From NCBI GenBank assembly GCA_963070105.1, contig OY718806.1:9009365-9073364 (forward strand): 64,000 nt of DNA, written 5' to 3'. The notes under the pieces were generated by a model. That model did not search any database. It was given only the letters and a program-made list of their open reading frames with translations, and had not been told where the DNA came from. Shown one piece after another: positions 41,901 to 57,010 of the stretch (position 1 is the first letter of the stretch; every line of letters begins with the position of its first letter). Source of the DNA: Litomosoides sigmodontis (lineage: Eukaryota > Nematoda > Chromadorea > Rhabditida > Onchocercidae). Made by a program: the position numbers and the translations under genes.

Positions 41901-44900
41901 TTTCCCGCAAAATAAAATGTAAAAGTTTAATTTCGATAAATTAATTCAAAATTTAAACTTCATTCACAGTAAATTTCTTTTTTTTTTAAGAGCAAAAATG
42001 AAAATGACAAATCGTACCGTTCGTTTTGGTAAACCATTCTGTCCAACAGAATTGTCAGCGGATCAGTGCGCTCAGACCGTATTTAAGGCCAAACGAATGG
42101 GAAGAAATTGGAAGGAAATCAACCAGAAATTAAACATTGGTGTTAGAAAAGAACGATCAGATGTAAGTGTATACGTATATTTCTTCAAAATTTAATCGTT
42201 TTGAAATTTTCGATAAAATTGATAATGAATATTTTGAAATTGATGATAACCTAATGTGATTCGATTAAATTAAATTAATGGATAAGAGCTGATAGATGGA
42301 TGATAGTAAAGAATGCACGGAATACCTTTGATCATTTGCCGAGTAAATTTTCATTCTACAACCTTTTTTTTTAAAAAAAAAAACAATTTTTTTCCATCGA
42401 TTGTTAAAAATTAAAAAAAAAAAGTCCCCTCCCTCCCTTTTTGAATTGTAATGAAAATGAATTTTTTCTTTGTGCACATTCGAGTATCAGGTCTCAGACA
42501 CATAGTAATCTGATCAGTATATGATCCTAAAGATGTAAGTAATAATTGGGAGGTGAGAAAAAGCTGGCTGATTGCAACTGATAAAAAAGCATATGGTTAA
42601 CAATAATTGTTGGCTAATTGTTTGTCTTTCACGTTTTACGTGACGTTACTCACATTCCTACGTATTTTTTTGTTGCATGAAAGAAAAAAAAATTAAACAC
42701 CTAAAAAGCATTTGTTAAATGTTGCAAATTCAAATATGCACATTCATTGAAATTAATGAATAAATGTCTTTCACGTTTTAGGTGACGTATAATTACATAT
42801 ATTTTGGTAAAATTCTGTTTAGATTTCCAATTTATACTTTTTTTTTTTAAAAAAATTATGTGCTTTATTTGTTGTCCGTTCTCACTCGTAATTGTTTGCT
42901 TCTCTTCATTGTTATTTTTATTTATTATTAATGATTCTTATTTGATTTTCTTTCGTGAAAATTTCTTGTGAAAGTTTTCAAATGAAATTAGAAAAGAAAA
43001 AAAAAGCGAGTTTTCGACATTCTAGCATTTTTTTTTCTACAGCTAAAACTTGTCCTACAAAAAAGCAACAACGAATTTCCGGACAAGAAAGCTGATATTT
43101 TGACATCAATTCTGAACAGTGTCCTGTTTGCTACGGATCAGGATTTATTGGATGCAATAGAGGAATTCAGGAATGCTCCAATTATGTATGGTTTGAACTG
43201 CTTTTGTTTGATTGTAGTAAGAAATGTGTGCATAACTCCTTCAAAAACTGTAATTACTTAAATCTATTGAAGTTGAAAATTTATTTCTTCCTAATCTTTT
43301 ACAAAATCTTTTTATCAATTTAAATTAAGAAAAAAATGTTGGACTAATACTGCAGTCTTCATCATCGTTCTGCAAGCCTATCATTATAGGCCGGTATTTG
43401 TGGACGCTATTGGATTAGCTGGAACAATGACATCGTACAATGTTGGGAAAAATGCCTTCACTACTAACTTTCCGGAATTTCTTGAACGCTTCCTTCAAAG
43501 TCTCTCGCAAACGACAAAGATTGATGTTGAAATTATCAACGATCTTAAGGTTTATATGTAATCATTTCCTTTTCAAAAATTTCCCCAAATATTTGTTGGA
43601 CATTTTTTTTTGTTAACAAAAAATTGTATGTGCTAATTATATTAGTTTACAATTAATTTTACAAGAATTAAAGAAATTAAATTTCATAAAATACTACATT
43701 TTAGACTTGGATGAAAAACACAAATGATGAGTATTATGTGAAACAACTCGCATTTACCATTGCAAATCACTATCGTCGCTATTGCGATTCAACAAAAAGT
43801 CGCAAGAATGCATGCGAAAATGGAAAAAATGAAGTTGGAAAATTTTTAATTGGAATTATTTGAGCGTTCCATTGAATTGAAGTTATCTTCAATTTTTTAA
43901 AATATCAAAAAATTTCATTTAAGGATGTAAATGAATTCATCGAATATCTCATTACACGATGTATGAATAGTGATTGTCACAAAAGTGCATTGCAAATTTT
44001 TCAAAATTTGCCATTATTAAAGTTTGTTTGTAATTTCAACATTTTTTGTAATGATTAAAAAAATTATTTTAGCAGAATTTGAAAGTGGAAATTGTTTTAA
44101 AATTTCAACTTAAAAATAACAAGCAAATTGGGCACGCTATGTTTTTCTGGAAAATCTGAAATCATTTTATATGATTTTAATTTTAAACTTTGAGAAATTC
44201 AACACGTCAATATACATATATATATCTTTTTTAGTTTATTACCTTATGCAATTCAATTTCTATGTGATACAAATAATAATGGAAACTTAGTACAACAGGA
44301 AGCACTACGATTCCTTCAACTATTTGATGGAAAACATTTTCATTGGAAGGTGCAAAATTTGCAATAAATTTTCCTTCACTTTCTTTTTTTGAAAAAAAAA
44401 ATTTTTTAAATAAAAAGGAAAGGGAGAAAAAAAAAAACGTAAAAGAATGAAAAAAAAGATTTGTTTCACACTTCATTTCAACTATCACCATACTTTAGAC
44501 AATCAATAAATTACTCTCAATCTTTCGTAATACATGTCCACTACGTCAAACAATTACTGATCAAACACTTGCTATCGAAGTACTGTTAAATATTCTACCG
44601 TACAAAGAATTGGTTGGAACATATTTGCTTAGGTAAGATGCTTCCTTTATTCAAAAATTTTTTACTCTATTTTATTTTTTCTTTCATTAGGCTTACTTGT
44701 ATTACTTGATCATAATTGTTAGTGTGAGAAGCGGAACATTCTGCTCTCTTCAGTGAAATATGATGTTTGACGGAAATTATGTAAGATGCATTTTTGAAGC
44801 GTAAAAAAAAGTTAGTGATAATTGCTAACAATATTTTAACTAAAATTTTAACTAATAACCAATATTTTGACTTTTTAACTTTTAACTAATTTGGCTAAGT

Positions 44901-47900
44901 AAATTTTAAAAGTTTGAAATGAAAAAGAAAACTTTTTCTAGCCAATATAGTTTTAAGGAAGAAAAATTTTTTAAAAGAAAAATTGTTCATATTTTAGAAC
45001 TTTTGTTGTACTGATATTTTTTACATTTTTTTTACATTTTTTCTGCTTTCTCTCTCTCTCTCTCTCGAAATATCCTTTACTCCTGTGCAATTATCATTTT
45101 CTAATTTAATTTGTCCAATGTGCTAATGTTGTAGGTGTGAAGAGCTTTTTCCAATCGAACACGAAAAATGGGCTTATTTTTACAAAAGCATTGCTCGTCG
45201 ACGACAAATTTCGCCTGATGTAAGTAAATGCTACGTTTAAATATGCAACTTTTTATAAATTAAAATTCTAAGCTTTTAAGTTGTAAGTTTCAATTGGAAA
45301 AATTTTCGCATCCTATTTCAGTTCAATTCATATTGGATGAAAATGCGTTCATTTCGAGTATTTCAACCAAATTATGCTCATCGTAGCTTGAAAGCTACCT
45401 CAGATGTTTCAGTAATCAATGTCGCAGGTAAGTGATGTAAACTGATAGAATGCCATCCATCACAGGCGGCTGGTATACTGTCAATATGAAGTCATAAAAA
45501 CGGAAATGTGGAATAAAGTATCGCAAATAATTGAACGAATTATATGTCGTAATTAATTACAATTAATCAAATATGGCAATTAATTGAATATACGGTAAAA
45601 TAGGCAATTCATATATTTTGCATCACATGGAAGAAAATTGAACAAGAGGATATAATAATTTTATTATTAGGACATAAGAAAAATGTTTATTGAGAGAAAT
45701 TGACCTTTATAATCCTTTTTTTTTCTCTTTCTCGCTTTCCCTTTCCTTTTCTCTCTCTCTCCCCTTTCTCTCTCCCTTTCTCTCTCTCTTCCTATCTCGT
45801 ATATTTTTTTATAATAATTTCTTAAAAATTAACATAATTTTTTTATTCCCTTTTTTGACCCCTTTTTTTTAAAATTATACCTTTGTTTGCAATTCTAAAA
45901 ATAATAAAACAAAAATTTTCGTTCATTAGAAAAATTTTGATGAGATTTTCAAAGCTATGCTTTGTTACAGAATTGGGCAGCAGTAGTGACAGCAATAATA
46001 ATGATAACAAGAATATAACAGTATGGATAAAAACAGTTAATGATAACAATATCATATCATGGGGTGATTTTTCAATTTTACTCACTTCAAGGAAGCGACC
46101 ACCATTTCCACTTATGCAGGTTTCTTCCTACATTTTGCACTATTTATTTTTTCATTATCGCTAATGAAAATTGTTTCAGTTTAATCAAATTAATGTGATA
46201 TGTGTTTTGAATAAATTTATAAAATATAAATCGTGAAATAAATACTCTCAATTATCACAATTCTCTTCAATTTCTACATTTTAAATGAAGGACAATAGTA
46301 TTTAAATAAATCGTAAGATAAAAGTTTTGGTAGTTTTGTTAGAAAAATGTTGCAAATACTATTTAAGACTAAAATAGTTGGTGGTGAAATTTATATTTTG
46401 CTAAAAATTTTCGAAATTTACATAATTGTATGCGCAATTTTGAAAAAGGAAAACTATGAAATGAGTTGCAAAGAAAACGATATCGCAGGAATATTTCAAT
46501 TAAAAAAATTATATAGGAAAAAAAGAATAGAACATTTTTATTTCTTTACAGATATTCGTTGAAATGAAAGGATTGAAATCGTATCTGTTAGATTCAGATG
46601 GTTACGATAGCGACGATGATCGCAATTCTGACAATCCATGGGCAGTTGCACAAATCGGTACGTTGAACGGTCGCAACGTACCGATAACAATTTTTGACGG
46701 ATACAGCGAATTAATTAACGTCGTATGGAATGCTAATGGTCAACCATTACTTCTTTATGATGTTTGTTATTTAGTCGTTTTTTTTTTCGGAATTATTATT
46801 GATGATTGTTTAATTTTAGGTTTTCAAAAAACACAATCCATAATTTGCCGTAATTCGTTAGTTATTATTATTGTTTTGCGAGCTTTAAATTTTTTCAAAA
46901 ATAATTAATGATTTTTTGTAGCTTATTTAAGCGTTAGATTACTTTTAATTAATGTTATATGACAAAGATTACTTTCTTCTGTTCGATTTTTTTTTTAAAC
47001 ATATGCTTAATGTATAACCTGTTGCTTTCTCTCACTCACTCACTCATTCCCAATAGATTTTGCATTAATTTTCACTTAATTGAGAATTAAATTTAAACAT
47101 TTTAAGATTAAATAATAGAAGTAAAATTGATTATTGTTTTTAGGCGAACCTAATTTATCGGCAGTATTACGGTTACGTACCTTTGATAAGCGGATTATCT
47201 GTAACAGTTGATATAATCGGTACAGTAACAATTGATTTATATGGCTCTGCAAAAATAAGTTTATGGAATAAGAATGCTGACATTAGAGTTAATTCCACGT
47301 ATGTTATCAACTATTTTAACAAATTTAAAATTCAAATTTATAGATTTATCTCATTTATTTCATTAATTTATTTGTAGTCTGAAAAAATCTTTTTGATTTT
47401 GCAGCATTTTTTCCCTATATTTCTGTTCATTTTATAAAGTGTGCTAACAAAACTTGTCGGAAGCATAAGTTTGGCATCATCGAATATGCAAATTGGAAAA
47501 GCAACAACAATATCACACATGACCGGTACCGTAAATATACGATTTGATGGAGATTTCTATACCGTACCTCACTTGCTTTGTACAACTGTTTCGCACTCAC
47601 CGTTTGTTATCAAGTAATACTTTTTGTTTTCCGCTCAACGTAAATTATTTAGCCTATAATTATAAGTAATTTAAATTTTCATTTTTTTCATCCTATTCCT
47701 TTGCCTTTCTATCTTTTATTTTTTATTTTATTGTGAACATTTTTTCCGCAAACTTTTCTTAATGAAAATAAAGTTTTTTTAAAAAATTTCTTTTTTCACC
47801 AAAAAATTAAAAAAAAAATCAATCATCCTTGTGTTCGTTTTTTCTAATTGAAACATCAGAAAATTTTGCAAGAGTAATTAATTGATCGTGAAAAATTTTG

Positions 47901-48268
47901 AAAATGAATTTTCATTATTTTGATAAAAAGCAACAGCATAGTTAATTTGCCCATTTCTAACATCTATTTTTGTCTATTTTAAATTTCCAGGTACCTGTTG
48001 AATTTTTTTTTCACAATCTAAAAATAAACAATTTTTGCAACAAACAACATTGTCTATTTTCCTTCATATTTAATCTTTGTTTTTTGGGGAAATTTTTATT
48101 TTTGTTGTGAAATAATTTGCAAATAAGTGAAATGTTTACAGGCATTTGTACAGTCATACAACAAAGACTGGAAAAGAAAAACAGTTATGGCACAATTTCC
48201 ACCTAGCCGGTTCCAGTTTACGGTTGGACAAGAAAGTATCTGATCATTGCTCACTACTGAATGCCTGA
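38995..48268 (+). CDS. dsc-4 / mttp: Microsomal triglyceride transfer protein large subunit (MTP), complete
   Basis: Nineteen exons join in phase to 879 residues (human MTTP 894): 38995-39042, 39416-39583, 40454-40660, 41155-41309, 41536-41640, 41991-42162, 43043-43185, 43390-43549, 43705-43833, 43924-44021, 44235-44349, 44499-44632, 45135-45219, 45322-45427, 45971-46119, 46552-46761, 47144-47298, 47440-47613, 48142-48268. The start encodes a signal peptide (MVQNFSLLAICLF). YLWYEYSFWSETRIYEE matches the MTP first strand (YKLTYSTEVLLDRG). GSCHCRFSKL and a helical middle follow, then MTP-specific C-terminal blocks: PITIFDGYSELINVVW (human PVTFFNGYSDLMS) and GLSVTVDIIGTVTIDL before a KISLWNK strand. 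MTP sits in the ER lumen with PDI and loads lipid onto apoB-type and vitellogenin lipoproteins. The exon 9 donor (gttgga) is the weakest link. No other gene lies nested in the introns. Confidence 0.93.
42623..42788. repeat. 24-bp direct repeat pair with TGACGT core in MTP intron 6
   Basis: Copies at 42623-42646 and 42765-42788 differ at one base and are 142 bp apart start to start. Each reads TGTCTTTCACGTTTTA, one variable base, then GTGACGT. TGACGT is a half-site of CREB/ATF-type bZIP factors. Confidence 0.8.
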
Positions 48269-48285
48269 AAGCAATTTTATAATTT

Positions 48286-48291
48286 AATAAA
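48286..48291 (+). promoter_or_regulatory. Polyadenylation signal of MTP gene
   Basis: A canonical AATAAA lies 18 nt after the MTP stop codon, giving a very short 3' UTR if used. Confidence 0.6.
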
Positions 48292-51200
48292 AATTTAAAA
48301 TCTATTATATATGTACGTGTAATTGTAATTAATTCACTACACTAATTGTAACCAAAAATAGTAATTCAAAATTTTCATCTAACTAATTACAACAACAAAC
48401 ACATCAATCCGATCAAATTAGGTTTGTCTCAGATAATCTAAGATTCATGAGGAAGGAGATAAAAAAAAGGAGGTGATAATTGATTTACAATAATGATTAC
48501 CAATAAAATAGTAACTGTATTTTCATTTTTATAGCAAATTTTAAAACAAACATTAGCGCACGCAAACAAGCATTTTTTTGAATTGGAATAATTTATAACG
48601 TTTGCAACCACATGATCGTCTTGTAATCATGATTAGTGATGAATTGTAATATTCCTTTCAGCAACAATATATCATGATTATTTCACTAGCAGCATATCAT
48701 AATCATGATATTCCTCTCAGTTACAGTGATATTTCCTACAGTAATACCGACAATATTTCCAGTACTAATATTATAACAATCACTAAAATAGTACGTCAAC
48801 AATCACAACGTTCATTATTGTAATCATAGCATTTGTAATAGTAATTACGGTAAAAACCGGAATAATGCGTGATAATTACGGAATCATGATATTCCGTAAT
48901 AATCATGCTTTTAACCCACACACAACAACTTATCAATGAATTATTACGACGGATTAAAGGAAAAAAAAACCCTCTAATATCAGCTGCAATATTCATTATA
49001 CGAATTTTTATTTTTTTTTATAATATAATTTTTTTTTGTAACGAATAATATCCATTATAAAAACTATTAGCAAACATCCATTTCATGAGAAATGAAATTG
49101 CGCAATCTCTTGAAAGTACTTGAACTATTTTATTTGTCTGACAATACTATCCATTTCAACAATCATTTCAATCAATTTCACCTAGCTTAACTTGATTGCA
49201 AAATACGTTTGAATGAATGATTTAACTAACTTTTTGCATATTATCATATTATCAGTGGCGTATGGTAATTCATCATTCATACGCTGTTTCGTTGTGAATC
49301 GTAAATCGAACAAATGATGAATGCAACAAAGAGAGAGAGAGAGAGACAGAGACAGAGAGAGAGAGAGAGGGAGAGAGAGAGCGACCATTGCATCATTCTT
49401 TCGTTTTCCCTTTTCTTTGTCTTCATGTAACGGAGTGTATGTAATATAAACTTTTTTTTAAAGCTTTTTTTAAAGCTTTTTTTTTGTTTTTTGAAACTTA
49501 GCACTTTCAGTAATTTATAAAAAGGAAGCGTATGCAAGTGCGGAAAGATTTTTCCATGAAAAAAATCACATTCAAACAAACATTCATTACTTGAATTTGT
49601 GTATTTTAGTGTTCACAGTGATCAGAAAAAATGGTCCAATAACAAGTAAAAAATTTATTCACTTCTGCATAATTCAGGAATTAAATTTGATTAATTTAAT
49701 AAAGCAATCATTAATGTTACAAGTGCAAAACTATGCCTTATTGAAGAAAAATGACAAAAAAAAACAGACCTAACAAAGTTAGAAGCAATTTGAAGCTAGG
49801 AATTTTTCATTAAATTTTCTCATTTAGCAAAATTAACACTTAAAATTGGCTGTACTTCAATGAAAAAAAAACTTCATTTTTAAAGCGTTCTTCGTTTTTT
49901 CCCTTTTGTTATTTTCCAGTATACAAATGTCTGTTAAGCGAAAATGGAAAAAAATGTCAATCAAAAATCAATTTGATCATAATTTCAGTTGTACGTTTTA
50001 TCATTAGAAAAATTGTAACTGTTTTAATCGTCTTTGTGCAACACAATTATTAGTATATTTTCGTCGAAAAAAAATTTTATTTTCGTAACAAAAAAAGAAG
50101 GGAAAAAGCTAAGTTTCAATTTATCATTTTTCTTTCTCCCTTTGCTCGCTCATTCCACTCCTCTTCCTTACACCAATTTTTTTTTGAAAAAAAAGGGAAA
50201 AAACTCCTATTTTCACTTCTTCTATAGTAATACTTATCTTGCGCTTGGGTAAGCGTGTCTCATGAAATGAAAGCAGGATGAATTGATTTAAAATTCAACA
50301 ATTCTGTCATTTTTGAAATTGCACAAATAAATTATAAAAGCATCGTAGAAAGGTGTGAAAATAGCAAAAAAAAGAAGACGCCAGAAATTTTTCCCTTATA
50401 TTTCAAACATTTATTATTACTACTGGTATTTATTAGTGATCCGTCTTTTTTTTATGAAATTTTTGCTCCAAAAGCTTTTGAAAATTTAATCACTGTTTTA
50501 AAAGAAAATCAAATAAATTTTTGCTTTTTTTATTAAATATAATTTATCAATTTAATTTTTCAAACAAAAGAAATTTTTTCATCCGCATTATTGAACTCAT
50601 TGAATTTTCCCAATTTTTTTTGCATTTAAGGACAATTTTGTAACCAAATTTTCCTTCGTTTTTTTTCCCATTGCTCCCTTTTTTTCCTGCTTAACTTACA
50701 AATAATAATGAAAAGAGTGAGAAATATATTTCAATTTTAATGTTTTATAGTTACGCATGCTCAAGAGGATTTCTTCCTTGCCTTTTACGTCATCATATCA
50801 TGCATCTCAAGTACAACACAACAAATTCCGGTCTTTTCAAAAAAATTTTCCTCATCTCATTTTCTTTGATCTTCTTTCGCTTCTTTTCTTTTTTTGTTTT
50901 TTGTTTTTTTATTTGGAAATACCTTTTGACATTTCTACTATATGCTTCCTTCATTATTTTCATTACAGGAATATCTCTTCTCCTTCTTTAACTACACATC
51001 TCTCCTTTTTCTCTTTTCCACACATCTTGTCCTGCTCATTTCTCCTTTTACTTTTCCCTCTTCCTATCCTCTTTGTAAAATAGATGAAGTCAAAAAAAAA
51101 ACTAACAAAAATAAATGCTTCAAATCGCTGTTCATCTTTCTTTTAAAAAAGAAAATCAATCTGAAAATGTGAGGTATATTTATACTTAATATTACATTGT

Positions 51201-52874
51201 ATTTTTTTTAATTCAGTTTTTAGTTATTAATAGTAATTAGTATTTGGTAATTTATAGTAATGAGTAATAGTAGTAAATAATATATTGAAAGCGTACAAGT
51301 GCCCGAAATGTAATAATTTTGATTTCGTATGTAATCGAATCACGCAGTTACATATATATTTCACCAACATTATTACCATCCTTTTTTTTTCATATTATTT
51401 TTTACAACTGAATTTGATCATTCATCATTCTTACTGTATGACTGTTAATTACATGTAAAATTTCCACCCAGCAAAATAAACTTATTGATCAGTGAACAAA
51501 TTGAATGAAAGGGAATACAGTAAACTAATGATCAGGTCAGCTTAATTGGAAAATATGCAAATAAAGTCTGCAAATATATCTGTACCTAAATGAATGCGAT
51601 TTAAATATCGTATATAATTTTCAAATTAAACAATCAAAATATGATCGAAAAGAGAACGGGATTTATATTTTTGCACAAATTAGTTGATTGAATGGAGATA
51701 ATGAGCAGAACCTTAGTATTTTATCGTTTAATTGGCAGAAATTAATTTTATTTAATTTTTTGATTAGATCCTTTTATTTTGATACATATGAGGTAAAGAA
51801 GAATTTCCGCCCAGCACTTCGATTGTTTCTAGAATTTTCATTCAAAATTATTAGAGTCACAACAATGAAATGTGATTTGGTCCACTCACCCAGGTACAAA
51901 ATAGCATTAATTGATCATATGAAACTTTTTTGTAATCACATCTATGATTTCATCCGATTTCCTTTCTTCTTCTCTTCAACTTCTCTACATATCAAAATTT
52001 GAAATAAATTTGAAAATATCAATTCGCTAACCAATATCACATTCTTGTTGATAAAATTTTAGTCCTCGTACAATTAAATAATATCAAGTAATTATGAAAT
52101 ATCTTCGAAAGAAGAAGAATGATAATAAATTATTATCAAAATTGGAAATTATTGATATTGCAACAAGAAAGTCCCTCACTCGGAAAAAAAAGAATTGTTA
52201 TTTTTCTAAATTTTTAATTACAGGAAATGATTCATGCATTTGATGAGGCCAATTATAATTGATGATCGCATCGAATTTAACTTCAAATTAGTCATTTGCT
52301 GTATTTCTTATTTCATTTTTTTTCATTCTTATTTTGATTTTATTTTTTAGAAAGACAGCCGGAGAAAGAGGGAGGGAGGGAGAGAGAGTAGGGAGAGAAT
52401 TTGCGCGATATTTCGAGCAAAAAAACACACATGTGACAAAGCATTTGGCACTTTTTCAATAAATAAATTAAGCTTGAAATATCAAGCCTTCCTTGCCCGT
52501 TATTGAATACTGATAAATGGATAGATGAAATTTAAAATTTTTTCCTGTAAATAATTCCATTTAATTCACGAGGAAAGAATAGAGAAAAAGAGAAGGCAGA
52601 GAATGAGAGAAAAAAAAGAAATGAATTTCATTTTTTCGACAAATGATTAATAGTATTCTGTATATAAATGATGGTGTCAAAAATTATTTTACAATTATTA
52701 TAAATAATTTGAAATTATATGGAATATTTGTGGTGAAATTTACTATTTCTTTGTTACTAGGAAAAAAATTTTTTCCTTTTCAACATAAAGTATTCTTTCA
52801 ACAAAAAATTTATTACTTGCCGTTTCTTAGCAAAAAAAAAAAATAATGAAAATGATAACACATATATTTATATT

Positions 52875-52919
<45 letters not shown>

Positions 52920-54420
52920 TTGCAAAAAAAAAGAAAATGAAATCGCCATTATAAGTTAATTATTTACTACTATTTCTACTACTGAGCCTAATTACTACTA
53001 CTACGATAAAATGACATTGCATCATATCGTATAATGTCATTATTGCGCGATGATGCTTCCATGCTTAATGCAAACATAACGTCTTATGCGATGTGAACAT
53101 AATCACATATTATCCTAGAATATAATAAATATATTTTGAGAAAATTGATTAATTCGTGGATGGGAAAATTGAATGTGAAAGGATGCGTTGGAATTCGATG
53201 TAATTTGAGAGCAATGTAAAAGTGAAACGTGTGGTTGCGTAAAACAACTAATTAATCCAAACGTACTTTTTCTTTTCTTTTTCAAAACATTTTTTATAAC
53301 TGCAAAGAAGCAATTGCAACGGTAGCATTCTGAAGGAACAAATGAAATGGATGGGAAGCAGAAAAGAGATGGGTTTTTACGATTCGTCAACGACCGCTTA
53401 ATTCATCAATATCTCTAGAAAAATTAAGCAGAGGGAGGGAGGGAGAGAGAGAGAGAGAGAGAGGGCGAGATGAAGGTAGAAATGAAAGAGGAAAAGGAAA
53501 TATGAGAGATAAAGGGAGGAGATGAGGAGCAATTTTTAGAGAGGAAAAAAAAGGGAGGATGACGAGTGAAAATAAGTGGAAGAGAGACAAGAGAAAAATT
53601 AAGATAGAAATTTCAAATCTACCAAACAACCCTTCGGGGCTTGTTTTCCGCTTTCGTGAAATGGCCACGAACAAAAATTTATCCTACTTGATGCGCTTGC
53701 TCTTCAAAAAACTTTTTCCATTTGCTCCTCTGAAATTTCATTCTATTTTATGTTCATTGTTTTCTTTTAATTCTCTCTCTCTCTCTTTCGGTTTTTATCC
53801 CCTTTAATTTTTAAACTTTCTTGTCAAAAAAAATACACTCATCTTTTCGTTTCTTGTCTGTGTCTGCTTGTGTGGATGTAAAAAATATTGAAACCATATT
53901 TAACATATTTTTGCTGCCTGTCAGATACCTTCTTTTGTTCTTTTTTTTGTTCACTATTTAATTAATTAATTAATGACTTAATGAAAAGAAAAGCCATTAA
54001 AGATACAGTCGTGAAGGAGATCTATCAATATGAGAGGCAACTGTTGAAATTGTTTAATTGTTTAGCCAATTAGAGCTAAATATCGGTTAGTAAATATCGG
54101 TAAGGCCATAAAGCACTAATGGCATTATACAGTGAAAGGTGTGAAAATGCTGAAAAAAAACGTCGATCAATTTCAGAAACCTGTAAATGGCTCAGAGAGA
54201 GAGAGAGAGAGAGAGAGAGTGAGAGTGAGGGAGAGAGAGAGAAAAGTTGGGTTATTTGATGAGAGCTGTGAACAGCTCTGATCAATGCTTTTAATTCTTT
54301 CTATTCATTTAAACATTACACTGGAAAAGTACCTGTAAGTTGTATCGGCCACTAATACCATTTACTACTGCTGTTCATACTTATACTATCAGTAGTACCA
54401 CTTCCATCATTATTTATTAT
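48292..54420. other. Gene-poor region downstream of MTP
   Basis: No supported gene. It contains dispersed imperfect ATAATCATGATATTCC-like motifs at about 48600-48900, GA tracts at 49330-49380, 53430-53465 and 54195-54242, a TA tract at 52863-52920, and poly-T/poly-C stretches at 50640-51070. Open frames are short and F/S/K-rich, as AT-rich noise gives. Confidence 0.45.
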
Positions 54421-54429
54421 TCATTATTT

Positions 54430-56951
<2,522 letters not shown>

Positions 56952-56961
56952 ATTATTATTA

Positions 56962-57009
<48 letters not shown>

Positions 57010-57010
<1 letters not shown>

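Noticed and set aside
50740..51172. Phe/Leu/Ser-rich plus-strand frames suggesting a membrane protein
   Set aside because: They come from T-rich DNA in three overlapping frames, with no conserved motif or splice structure.
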